The position numbers and the translations under genes are program-made. The notes under the pieces are model-generated. The model made no database searches, was not told where the DNA came from, and worked only from the letters and a program-made list of their open reading frames with translations. From Bacteroidia bacterium (GTDB taxonomy: Bacteria > Bacteroidota > Bacteroidia > AKYH767-A > OLB10): a stretch of 64,000 nt of DNA. The stretch covers positions 62,001 through 126,000 of the forward strand of contig JBAOIA010000011.1 in the NCBI GenBank assembly GCA_037045145.1, given 5' to 3'. Of the stretch, positions 26,022 to 34,903 are shown one piece after another (position 1 is the stretch's first letter; each line of letters opens with the position of its first letter).

Positions 26022-29000
26022 TTAATAACCTAAAATACTTCCCAGCCATTGTTCAGCTTCTTCAACGGTCATTGATTTACGTTTTGCATAATCCTCAACC
26101 TGATCGCGTTGAATTTTTCCAACAGCAAAATAATGTGATTCCGGATGTGCAAAATATAATCCACTGACAGCAGCAGTCGGATACATGGCTAAATGCTCTG
26201 TGAGTATTATTCCTGTATTTTTTTCTACATCAAGCAGTTTCCAAAGTGTATGTTTCTCTGTATGGTCAGGCTGTGCCGGATAGCCTGCTGCCGGTCGAAT
26301 ACCTTGATATTTTTCTTTAATCAAATCCTGTCTGCTCAGGTTTTCATCTGTAGTATAACGCCAGAATTCTTTTCTCACTCTTTCATGCAGATGTTCTGCA
26401 AATGCTTCGGCAAGACGGTCGGCCAAAACTTTTAACATGATGGCTGAATAATCATCATGATCGTCTGCAAACTTTTTTAACCATTGTTCAATTCCAAAAC
26501 CTGTTGACACTGCAAAGGCACCTATATAGTCTGAAGAAAGAATAAAATCGGATAATGCAATATTTTTCTGACCTGCTGCTCTTTCTGACTGCTGACGAAT
26601 GGTATGTAGTGTAGCAATTTTCTTTTCTCTTTTCTCATCAAATACTTCAATATCATCTCCCTTATTGGCTGCAGGAAAAATCCCGAATACGGCATTTGCG
26701 GTAAGCCATTTTTCTTTTACAATACGTTGTAGCATTGCTTGTGCATCATCAAAAAGTTTTTGTGCTTCTTTACCGCGATGTGGATCACTTAATATTTTCG
26801 GGTAGCTGCCTTTCATCTCCCAGGCAATAAAAAATGGTGTCCAGTCAATATATTCTGTCAACAACGACAAATCATAATCACTGAAAACTTTAACTCCTTT
26901 AAACTCCGGCTCTGAAACAACTGCACCGTTAAGCTCAAATTTATTTTGTTGCGCCTCTGTCAGCGACAAAAATTTTCCTTTAGACCTTTCTGCTTTGTGA
27001 TAGGAGCGGGTTCTTTCATTCTCTGCTTTAACCTCTTCAATAAATTTACTTTTCTGTTCTGCAGAAAGTAAATTACTTACAACAGGTACACTACGTGAAG
27101 CATCGTTTACATGCACTACAACACCTGAATAGTTTGGCTCAATCTTTACGGCTGTATGTACCTTACTGGTGGTAGCTCCACCAATCAGCAGTGGCATTGT
27201 AAATTTTTCACGTTCCATTTCCTTAGCAACATGCACCATCTCATCCAACGATGGTGTTATCAAACCGCTTACACCTATTATATCTGCTTTATGTTCACGG
27301 GCAGCTTGAAGAATTTTATCTGCTGCGACCATTACTCCTAAATCAACAATCTCGTAATTGTTGCAGGCAAGTACAACGCCAACAATATTTTTTCCAATAT
27401 CATGCACATCACCTTTAACTGTTGCTAAAACAATCTTTCCTTTCGATTGCCCTTTTACTTTTTCAGCTTCAATAAATGGAGTAAGATAGGAAACTGCCTT
27501 TTTCATTACACGCGCACTGCGTACAACTTGTGGTAAAAACATTTTCCCTTGACCGAACAAGTCTCCAACTACTCCCATACCAATCATCAGATGTCCCTCA
27601 ATTACTTCTAACGCTTTAGAAACCTGTTGTCGTGCCTCTTCCATATCCTGATTCACAAATTCGTCAATACCTTTTATCAATGAGTGTGTGATGCGTGACT
27701 GCAGGTCTTCGTTACGCCAGGCGTTGGCAGATGCATTTACTTTCTTAACATTTTTATCCGTTGGTATTTGCGAAAGTTTAATCTCTTCTGCCTTTGCTAA
27801 AAGTTTTTCTGTTGCATCTTCTGTTCTGTTTAGAATAACATCTTCAACCAATGCAAGTAAATCTTTTTCTATTTCATCATAAACTATAAGCTGCGAAGGG
27901 TTCACAATGCCCATATCCATACCATTTTTTATACCATAAAAAAGAAACACTGCATGAATGGCTTCGCGAATAGGGTCATTACCGCGAAAAGAAAAAGAAA
28001 CGTTGCTTACACCACCTGAAATTTTAGCAAGCGGCAAATTTTCTTTTATCCACTTACTAGATTCAAAATAACTTATTGCATTTTGTCGGTGTTCTTCCAA
28101 GCCTGTGGCAACAGGAAAAATATTAGGATCAAAAATAATGTCTTGCGCAGGGAAGCTAACTCTATTAACTAAAATATCATAGGCACGTTTTGCTATTTCA
28201 ATTCTACGTGGTGTACTATCAGCCTGACCGTTTTCATCAAAAAGCATAACAATAACTGCAGCACCATATTTTTTAACTGTTTTTGCTTCATGAATAAATT
28301 GCTCTTCGCCACCTTTCAATGAAATGGAGTTTACTATTCCCTTCCCCTGAATACATTTTAGTCCGGCTTCAAGAACTTCAAACTTTGAAGAGTCAATCAT
28401 CACAGGCACTTTTGAAATATCGGGTTCTGCAGCAATAAGATTCAAAAAAGTTGTCATGGCTTCAACGGCATCAAGCATACCTTCGTCCATATTAATATCA
28501 ATTGCCTGCGCACCACCTTCAACTTGCTCGCGTGCCACACTTAAAGCTTCATCATACTTATTATCTTTTATCAGGCGAAGGAATTTTTTAGAACCTGTAA
28601 CATTTGTACGTTCACCTACATTCATAAAATTTGAATCGGGTCGCAGTGTTACTGCTTCCAATCCACTCAATCTCAGATTAGGTTCTAATGTTGGTATTTG
28701 TCTTGGCCTATGTTTCTTTGCATGTTCTGCAATGTGTTTGATGTGGTCGGGTGTTGTACCACAACAACCGCCAATAATATTCACAAAATTACTTTGTAAA
28801 AAATCATCTATCTGCACACACATCTGATGGGGTGTTTCATCATACTCGCCAAACTGATTGGGTAGTCCGGCATTGGGATAACATGAAATATAAAAGGGTG
28901 CTTTCTCACTAAGTTCTTCCAGATAAGGACGCATTTCCTTTGCTCCCAATGCACAATTGAGACCTATGCTAAGAAGATTAACATGCGACACAGAGTTCAG

Positions 29001-29681
29001 AAATGCCTCAACCGTTTGTCCGCTCAATGTACGACCGCTTGCATCGGTAATTGTTCCTGAAATCATAATAGGCAAATCAACCTGTTTTTCTTCCATTACA
29101 TTCTGAATGGCTACTAAAGCTGCTTTGGCATTAAGAGTATCAAAAATTGTTTCAACTAAAAGCAAATCCGCACCCCCATCTACCAAGCCGTTTATCTGCT
29201 CGCAGTATGCATCTACCATCTGATCCCAGCTAACTGCTCTGAAACCGGGCTTGTTTACATCAGGCGACAGAGATAAAGTTCTGTTTGTTGGCCCAATAGC
29301 ACCCGCAACATAAAACGCTCTATCTAATTTATGTTTTGATTTATACAATGCAACTGCCTGCTTGGCAATTTTAGCCGACTCAAAATTCAGTTCATAAGCC
29401 AATGATTCCATGTGATAATCGGCCAATGAAATTTTCTGTGCATTAAAAGTGTTGGTCTCAATAATATCAGCACCTGCTTCGAGATATTCCAAGTGAATCG
29501 CTTCAATAATTTCCGGCTTCGTGATTGACAACAAATCATTGTTGCCCTTTAAATCACTTTTCCAGTCTACAAATCTTTTCCCCCGATAATCTGTTTCTTC
29601 AAGTTTATATCGCTGAATCATGGTGCCCATGGCACCGTCAATGACTAATATTCGTTCTTTAAGACAATCTTTAATATTCAT
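26022..29681 (-). CDS. metH: Cobalamin-dependent methionine synthase
   Basis: This 1219-residue four-module enzyme transfers methyl from methyltetrahydrofolate through cobalamin to homocysteine. Modules in order are: homocysteine-binding with zinc cysteines (NCALGAKEM and GGCCGTTPDHI, residues 1-330), pterin-binding (NVGERTNVTGSKKF onward, about 345-640), B12 cap and binding (DVHDIGKNIVG, about 650-890) and the SAM-binding reactivation domain (RPAAGYPAQPDHTEK near 1130). It is single-chain and full length. ATG 29681 fits homologues; a GTG at 29732 would add 17 residues. An S-box riboswitch and terminator precede it, so high SAM should shut it off. Confidence 0.96.
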   Translation of the reverse strand: MNIKDCLKERILVIDGAMGTMIQRYKLEETDYRGKRFVDWKSDLKGNNDLLSITKPEIIEAIHLEYLEAGADIIETNTFNAQKISLADYHMESLAYELNFESAKIAKQAVALYKSKHKLDRAFYVAGAIGPTNRTLSLSPDVNKPGFRAVSWDQMVDAYCEQINGLVDGGADLLLVETIFDTLNAKAALVAIQNVMEEKQVDLPIMISGTITDASGRTLSGQTVEAFLNSVSHVNLLSIGLNCALGAKEMRPYLEELSEKAPFYISCYPNAGLPNQFGEYDETPHQMCVQIDDFLQSNFVNIIGGCCGTTPDHIKHIAEHAKKHRPRQIPTLEPNLRLSGLEAVTLRPDSNFMNVGERTNVTGSKKFLRLIKDNKYDEALSVAREQVEGGAQAIDINMDEGMLDAVEAMTTFLNLIAAEPDISKVPVMIDSSKFEVLEAGLKCIQGKGIVNSISLKGGEEQFIHEAKTVKKYGAAVIVMLFDENGQADSTPRRIEIAKRAYDILVNRVSFPAQDIIFDPNIFPVATGLEEHRQNAISYFESSKWIKENLPLAKISGGVSNVSFSFRGNDPIREAIHAVFLFYGIKNGMDMGIVNPSQLIVYDEIEKDLLALVEDVILNRTEDATEKLLAKAEEIKLSQIPTDKNVKKVNASANAWRNEDLQSRITHSLIKGIDEFVNQDMEEARQQVSKALEVIEGHLMIGMGVVGDLFGQGKMFLPQVVRSARVMKKAVSYLTPFIEAEKVKGQSKGKIVLATVKGDVHDIGKNIVGVVLACNNYEIVDLGVMVAADKILQAAREHKADIIGVSGLITPSLDEMVHVAKEMEREKFTMPLLIGGATTSKVHTAVKIEPNYSGVVVHVNDASRSVPVVSNLLSAEQKSKFIEEVKAENERTRSYHKAERSKGKFLSLTEAQQNKFELNGAVVSEPEFKGVKVFSDYDLSLLTEYIDWTPFFIAWEMKGSYPKILSDPHRGKEAQKLFDDAQAMLQRIVKEKWLTANAVFGIFPAANKGDDIEVFDEKREKKIATLHTIRQQSERAAGQKNIALSDFILSSDYIGAFAVSTGFGIEQWLKKFADDHDDYSAIMLKVLADRLAEAFAEHLHERVRKEFWRYTTDENLSRQDLIKEKYQGIRPAAGYPAQPDHTEKHTLWKLLDVEKNTGIILTEHLAMYPTAAVSGLYFAHPESHYFAVGKIQRDQVEDYAKRKSMTVEEAEQWLGSILGY

Positions 29682-29749
29682 TTTAAACTTTAATAGTTTT
29701 TTATCATTTTCAATTATTACATACTCACTCACCGCTATTTAGGCAAACG

Positions 29750-29784
29750 AAAAAAAATCTCTTCCGGTAAGCCGAAAGAGATTT
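29750..29784 (-). terminator. Riboswitch expression-platform terminator upstream of metH
   Basis: On the minus strand a 9-bp stem (AAATCTCTT with AAGAGATTT) plus an inner CGG/CCG helix is followed by a run of T. It lies between the S-box aptamer and metH, where ligand binding would allow it to form. Confidence 0.85.
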
Positions 29785-29811
29785 GAATATTTTTATTGAA
29801 TCTGATTTCGA

Positions 29812-29914
29812 CTTATCTGCTTCCCTTAGGGAATGTGAATTGGCACCTTTTCTGCTATTGGCAGACGGTTGTCAAGGCATCGCAGGGCACAATCCCTCCG
29901 CCTTTCTCGATAAG
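29812..29914 (-). promoter_or_regulatory. S-box (SAM-I) riboswitch aptamer controlling metH
   Basis: The minus strand carries the S-box consensus in order: P1 strand CTTATC, GAGAAAGGCGGAGGGA, CCCTGCGATGCC, TTGACAACC, AAGGTGCCAATTC and the closing P1 strand GATAAG. Total is 103 bases. P1 closes perfectly, and the pseudoknot and kink-turn sequences (AGGCGGAGGGA and GACAACC) are in place. A promoter -7 element lies 21 bases upstream and an intrinsic terminator downstream. The known mechanism is transcription termination when S-adenosylmethionine binds. No protein is likely here, although short open frames cross the region. Confidence 0.92.
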
Positions 29915-29935
29915 CATTTAGAAAAGAACTGGTTG

Positions 29936-29943
29936 CAAATATA
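29936..29943 (-). promoter_or_regulatory. -7 element for the S-box/metH transcript
   Basis: The minus strand reads TATATTTG, a perfect TAnnTTTG match, 21 bases ahead of the aptamer 5' end. It lies 39 bases from the divergent GTG at 29983. Confidence 0.6.
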
Positions 29944-29982
29944 CAGCTTTTCGGATGAATTTAAAACCAGTATTTTTAACTC

Positions 29983-30567
29983 GTGAAAAAATATTATGTA
30001 CTTCATAAACCTTATGGCTACCTGTCGCAGTTTAGTGATGAAGCCAAACACAAAGGACTTAAACACCTCATTGACGTTGAACCGGACGTTTATCCAGCCG
30101 GAAGACTTGATGTTGACAGTGAAGGGCTTCTGATACTGACCAATGACAACAATTTAAAACATCATTTATTAAATCCTCAAAACAAACATAATCGTACCTA
30201 TCATATACAAGTTGATGGGACTGCCACAAGTGTACATCTTAATCTGTTACGGCAAGGGGTAGAAATTACAATTGAAGGTAAACCATATAAAACTTTGCCT
30301 CCGCAAGCCGTAAACTTATTGAATGAGGTTTTTTATCCTGAAAGAATGCCTCCGGTGCGTTTTCGTAAAAACATTCCAACAAGTTGGATTGAAATGGTTC
30401 TCATAGAAGGTAAAAACCGTCAGGTAAGAAAAATGACAGCAGCTGTGGGTATTCCTACGCTTAGACTTATCAGAAGCAAAATTGAAGCAATTGATATTAA
30501 AGATTATCAACCCGGAGAATTAAAAAAAATAACGCGGTCGGATATTTTTAATTTGCTTAAAATTTAA
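29983..30567 (+). CDS. RsuA/RluE-type pseudouridine synthase
   Basis: This 194-residue rRNA pseudouridine synthase has the catalytic Asp motif AGRLDVDSEGLLILTND (about residues 38-54) and the C-terminal GKNRQVRKMTAAVG. It lacks an N-terminal S4 domain, as RluE does, so it probably modifies 23S rRNA in the RluE manner. The start is GTG 29983, directly before KKYYVLHKPYGYLSQF, where homologues start; there is no in-frame ATG nearby. Divergent from the metH riboswitch transcript. Confidence 0.9.
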   Translation: MKKYYVLHKPYGYLSQFSDEAKHKGLKHLIDVEPDVYPAGRLDVDSEGLLILTNDNNLKHHLLNPQNKHNRTYHIQVDGTATSVHLNLLRQGVEITIEGKPYKTLPPQAVNLLNEVFYPERMPPVRFRKNIPTSWIEMVLIEGKNRQVRKMTAAVGIPTLRLIRSKIEAIDIKDYQPGELKKITRSDIFNLLKI

Positions 30568-30607
30568 ATTATAGCGATGGTATAAGAAACGTTTATAGTT
30601 GCATTTC

Positions 30608-31090
30608 CTACAGCCAACGTCTAACCCTTTGTTTATACATTTCATACTCCTGACCAAATTCATGTTGCAGATATTTTTCTTCTCGTTTAATAATGTATTC
30701 TTGAATAAAAATCACCAACAACGGAAAAAAAATAAAATTCCACAAGTTCCCAATAAGAAAGGTTAAACCGATATAAACAAATAACAAACCCACATACATT
30801 GGATTTCTAGTTATAGAATAAATACCGGTGGTTTGTAGTGATGTGGCCGGTTTAATAAGCATAACGGTGTTTTTCGTCAGAAAAAACTGTCTTAAACTTC
30901 TGAAAAGAAAAAAAACGGCTGTGATTAACAAGGCAACCCCTGTCACCTTTGATAGTCTATAGTGAAAAAAGTTTGTAGCAAACGGGACTTTCTTTTGTAA
31001 AAATATTGCTGCTAAAAAGGTTGCTACATAAAACAAGGGTGGCGGAATATAGATTCCGGGTCCTTTAGATTTGTCGAATGCTATTTTCAT
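30608..31090 (-). CDS. Isoprenylcysteine/phospholipid methyltransferase-family membrane protein
   Basis: This 160-residue integral membrane protein has about four helices and the ICMT/PEMT motif SITRNPMYVGLLFVYIG (about residues 92-108), followed by the C-terminal RREEKYLQHEFGQEYEMYKQ typical of SAM-dependent membrane methyltransferases. Bacterial members of this family have mostly unknown substrates (thiols, lipids). It ends 41 bases from the convergent pseudouridine synthase and is monocistronic. Confidence 0.82.
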   Translation of the reverse strand: MKIAFDKSKGPGIYIPPPLFYVATFLAAIFLQKKVPFATNFFHYRLSKVTGVALLITAVFFLFRSLRQFFLTKNTVMLIKPATSLQTTGIYSITRNPMYVGLLFVYIGLTFLIGNLWNFIFFPLLVIFIQEYIIKREEKYLQHEFGQEYEMYKQRVRRWL

Positions 31091-31382
31091 AATAAGTTTT
31101 TATTACAATATATCCTGGTTTAACAGGTTGCAATCAATATAATTTTTTGGTTTATAAATTATACTTAACTGTTTATTTAATTATCAAAATCATTGATCAG
31201 TCTAAATACAAATATAGGTACAGTTAAATTGTTTTTTTATAGAACTATATTTACAATACAGTCAAACCAATAGACATGCAACCTTTCTCTGAATAATAAT
31301 ATATACCGTCTTGACAGAAAAATATATCAAATAACAAATTTAAAAACAATTTATACTTTTATCTGAAAATATTGATGATATT

Positions 31383-34280
31383 ATGAATTTTCTCAAGCAC
31401 TCATTGAGTCTGATTCTTTTGTTTTCCACTAACCTACTGACAGCTCAGGTAGATCTTACGAAATACGTAAATCCATTTATTGGAACAGGTGGTCATGGAC
31501 ATACTTTTCCGGGAGCAACACTCCCCTTTGGCATGGTGCAGCTAAGCCCCGATACGCGCATTGATGGCAGTTGGGATGGCTGTAGTGGTTATCACTATTC
31601 CGACAGTGTGTTGTATGGATTTTCACATACACATCTTAGTGGTACCGGTGTGAGCGATTATGGTGATATTTTGCTACTTCCATTGAACAATGAGCCTGCT
31701 TTGGATGAGAGTACACCAAAAGCATTATTCTCGCATAACAACGAAATTGCCACAGCCGGTTATTACGCTGTTACCTTACTTAATGACAGCATAAATGCAG
31801 AACTGACTGCAACATTGAGAACCGGCATGCACCGCTATTCATTTAATAAATCGGGATTAGTTTACATCTATCTTGATTTAAATCATCGAGATAAACTCAC
31901 TGCAAGCAACATTAACATAATAAACGATTCCACCATTAAAGTTTATCGAAAAAGCGAAGGCTGGGCGAAGGAGCAAATACTTTATGCCAACATTCGATTT
32001 TCAAAACCTTTTATTCAATCAAAACAATTAGGTAATAAAAAGGCTGTATTTGTTTTTTCTATTTCTGAAAAAGAAAGTATCATGGCTAAAGTAGCATTAT
32101 CAGCAGTTGATGATGACGGTGCTGAACGAAATATGATTCTCGAAAATCCGGACTGGAATTTTGAGTATATAAAATTAGCAGCCGCAAATAAATGGAATGA
32201 AGAATTATCGAAAATAAAAGTAAGCAGTACGGATAAAAATAAGTTAACTGTTTTTTACACTGCAATGTATCACTGCATGATTCATCCCAATATTTATAAT
32301 GATGTTGATGGAAGATACCGTGGCAGAGATTTAATAATTCATCAGACAGACCATAATTATTACACTGTTTTTTCCTTATGGGATACATTCCGTGCATGGC
32401 ATCCGTTGATGACTATTATTGATGCCGACAGAGTAACAGATTTTATTCGTACATTTTTATTGCAGTATGAACAAGGAGGCCTTTTGCCTGTTTGGGAACT
32501 GGCAGCTAATGAAACTGAGTGTATGATTGGTTATCATGCTGTGAGTGTTATTGCTGATGCCATGATGAAAGGTATAAAAGGCTTTGACTATGAAAAAGCG
32601 TTTGAAGCGTGCAAGTTTAGTGCAGAGCAACGCAACCGTTTTGGTTTAGGTGCATACATTGACAAAGGTTTTCTTGAAGCAGAAGATGAACATGAATCTG
32701 TTTCAAAAACATTAGAGTATGCTTATGATGATTGGTGTATTGCACAAATGGCTAAATTGTTGGGAAAGGAAGATGACTATAACACCTACATGCAACGCTC
32801 GCAGTCATGGAAAAATTTATTTGACCCGGTTACAGGATTTATCAGACCCAGAAGCAATGGTGGTTGGTTAAATCCTTTTGACCCCTTTGAGGTTAACAAC
32901 AATTACACTGAAGCCAATGGCTGGCAATATAACTTTTTTGTACCGCAGGATATTGATGGTCTGATTACTTTTAATGGTGGCAAAGAAAAATTTGAAAAAA
33001 AATTAGATCAGCTTTTTAGTGCTTCTACAAAAACTACAGGTAGAGAGCAATCAGATATTACCGGCTTAATCGGACAGTATGCACATGGTAATGAACCAAG
33101 TCATCACATTGCTTACTTGTACAATTATATTGACAAGCCTGGCAAAGCTGAAAAAATTATCAATAAGGTGATAAATGATTTTTATAAAAACAGTCCCGAT
33201 GGTTTAATCGGTAACGAAGATTGCGGACAGATGAGTGCATGGTATGTGATGAGTGCTATTGGCATGTACCCTGTGTGCCCGGGAAGTAATCAGTATTCGC
33301 TCACAACCCCACAATTTAATAAAATTGAAATATCAACTTCAGGAAATAAAATATTTACAATTGACACTAAGAACAAAACAAATAAAACAAACTTTCTGAA
33401 AGTCAAGAAAACAAAAAACATTGCTTATCGTGATGGGTTGCTATTTAATCACAGTCGTTTTAGTAATGATAATTTTTTAATACTGATTGCAGATAGTATT
33501 CCTTCATTATTACGTAAGAAAGATTCTGCAGATAATTTACAATATGCAGATACTTTTTATCGTGTTCCTGTAATTACCGGCTCAACAACAGTATTTAAAG
33601 ATTCGCTTAAGATTAGTATAAAATCAAATCAGAAAGATAAAAGCATTATTTATTTGCAGCAAGGACCATTTGAACGTCCGGCAAAGATTGATTATAAAAA
33701 GCCTTTTTATATTTACGATACCTCAGTTATTCATGCTTTTGTTACAGACACAACAGGTATTGAAAGTAAGTGGGCAAAAGCTGAATTCTTTAAACTTCCA
33801 CATCCGAAATGGAAAGTTTCAATTAAAGGAAATTACAATCCACAATATAATGCAGGTGGTGCAAACGGATTGATTGATGGCCTGCATGGCGATGTAAACT
33901 GGCGCAAAGGTCGTTGGCAAGGTTATCAGTCACAGAATTTTGAATGTGTTATTGATATGGGAAATCAACAAGAGGTTTCTTCTTTTAACACAAGTTTTTT
34001 ACAAGATACAAGAGCCTGGATTCTTATGCCCGTGTCGGTAGAATACTTTACATCCGATGATGGTAAATTTTTTAGTAGCGCAGGCATTGTTCAGCATCAG
34101 TATGCCCCGGATAATTATGAAATAAGTATTGAGAATTTTAAACTACAAACCGAAGCTCCAATAAAAGCACGCTATATAAAAGTTGTTGCTGTAAATTTCG
34201 GAAAACTACCTTCATGGCATCAGGGTTTTACAATGGGTGGCGAAGCTTTTATTTTTGTTGATGAAGTAGAAGTAGAATGA
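31383..34280 (+). CDS. Exported GH92 alpha-mannosidase
   Basis: This is a 965-residue secreted glycoside hydrolase family 92 enzyme (calcium-dependent exo-alpha-mannosidase, most often alpha-1,2). It has a signal peptide ending near TAQ and the GH92 N-domain opening VNPFIGTGGHGHTFPGATLP, followed by WDTFRAWHPLM, WELAANETECMIGYHAVSVI, HGNEPSHHIAYLYNY and GNEDCGQMSAWYVMSA, the catalytic-acid/base region. The last ~250 residues look like a chitobiase-type C-domain and an F5/8-type discoidin domain for sugar binding. It is a single gene, not in a polysaccharide utilisation locus; no SusC/D or sigma factor is near. Confidence 0.93.
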   Translation: MNFLKHSLSLILLFSTNLLTAQVDLTKYVNPFIGTGGHGHTFPGATLPFGMVQLSPDTRIDGSWDGCSGYHYSDSVLYGFSHTHLSGTGVSDYGDILLLPLNNEPALDESTPKALFSHNNEIATAGYYAVTLLNDSINAELTATLRTGMHRYSFNKSGLVYIYLDLNHRDKLTASNINIINDSTIKVYRKSEGWAKEQILYANIRFSKPFIQSKQLGNKKAVFVFSISEKESIMAKVALSAVDDDGAERNMILENPDWNFEYIKLAAANKWNEELSKIKVSSTDKNKLTVFYTAMYHCMIHPNIYNDVDGRYRGRDLIIHQTDHNYYTVFSLWDTFRAWHPLMTIIDADRVTDFIRTFLLQYEQGGLLPVWELAANETECMIGYHAVSVIADAMMKGIKGFDYEKAFEACKFSAEQRNRFGLGAYIDKGFLEAEDEHESVSKTLEYAYDDWCIAQMAKLLGKEDDYNTYMQRSQSWKNLFDPVTGFIRPRSNGGWLNPFDPFEVNNNYTEANGWQYNFFVPQDIDGLITFNGGKEKFEKKLDQLFSASTKTTGREQSDITGLIGQYAHGNEPSHHIAYLYNYIDKPGKAEKIINKVINDFYKNSPDGLIGNEDCGQMSAWYVMSAIGMYPVCPGSNQYSLTTPQFNKIEISTSGNKIFTIDTKNKTNKTNFLKVKKTKNIAYRDGLLFNHSRFSNDNFLILIADSIPSLLRKKDSADNLQYADTFYRVPVITGSTTVFKDSLKISIKSNQKDKSIIYLQQGPFERPAKIDYKKPFYIYDTSVIHAFVTDTTGIESKWAKAEFFKLPHPKWKVSIKGNYNPQYNAGGANGLIDGLHGDVNWRKGRWQGYQSQNFECVIDMGNQQEVSSFNTSFLQDTRAWILMPVSVEYFTSDDGKFFSSAGIVQHQYAPDNYEISIENFKLQTEAPIKARYIKVVAVNFGKLPSWHQGFTMGGEAFIFVDEVEVE

Positions 34281-34288
34281 TAGAGTAA

Positions 34289-34816
34289 TTAGTTGTTCAG
34301 CACAGTTGCATCTTTCTCTACAACTAATTTATACATACGTTCTACAACTTCATAAGTAATGGGACAACTGGTCATGTTGGGAATATTTACTTCACGGCCA
34401 ATTAAAAAGTCTGTGTGTTGCAGATGTGGAAATCCGGAGCAGTCCTTTGGACGAATCTCATAAATACTGCACTTATTATCTTTTTGTAAAAACTGACATG
34501 GCGTTTTTGTATTCATCCAATCGCCTGTGTCGTCTTTATACAGCCATTTGTCTTTAAACTGTTGCACCGTCATTTTAAAATGCGCTGCTACTCTTTTAAT
34601 ATCTGCCGGTTGCCATGTTGGTGTCATGGTTTTACAGCAATTACCACAAGCAAGGCAATCAATTTTTTTAAATGCAAGCTCATTAAGTTTCTTTGCTTTT
34701 GCAGTCAACTGATGTACCTTACGGCTATGCAGTCCTTTCAAGAAAGTTGTGTACTTTTTTCTGTTTCTTCCCGATTTAATTCGAAATGCTTTTAAATCAA
34801 TTCTTTTGATAGCCAT
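34289..34816 (-). CDS. YkgJ-family cysteine-cluster protein
   Basis: This 175-residue protein has the CxxCxxCC motif CLACGNCC (about residues 54-61), further cysteines at TPCQFLQKDNKCSIYEIRPKD and CSGFPHL, and the family's C-terminal CPITYEVVERMY. YkgJ proteins (UPF0153) are thought to bind zinc or an Fe-S cluster; function is unknown. The basic N-terminus (KSGRNRKKYTTFLKG) could bind RNA. It ends 8 bases from the convergent GH92 gene. A -7-like element at 34843-34850 precedes it. Confidence 0.88.
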   Translation of the reverse strand: MAIKRIDLKAFRIKSGRNRKKYTTFLKGLHSRKVHQLTAKAKKLNELAFKKIDCLACGNCCKTMTPTWQPADIKRVAAHFKMTVQQFKDKWLYKDDTGDWMNTKTPCQFLQKDNKCSIYEIRPKDCSGFPHLQHTDFLIGREVNIPNMTSCPITYEVVERMYKLVVEKDATVLNN

Positions 34817-34842
34817 AGTTTATAAACAAGCATGCAAATGAA

Positions 34843-34850
34843 CAAATTTA
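34843..34850 (-). promoter_or_regulatory. -7 element for the YkgJ-family gene
   Basis: The minus strand reads TAAATTTG, matching TAnnTTTG, 26 bases ahead of the ATG at 34816. Confidence 0.4.
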
Positions 34851-34903
34851 TTTAATAACTAAAATTATATGGTAGATAAGAAGGGTATTACTAAAAAGTC
34901 TGA

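Noticed and set aside
29783..30066. Open frames on both strands between metH and the pseudouridine synthase
   Set aside because: They run over the S-box aptamer and terminator; the RNA structure explains the sequence.
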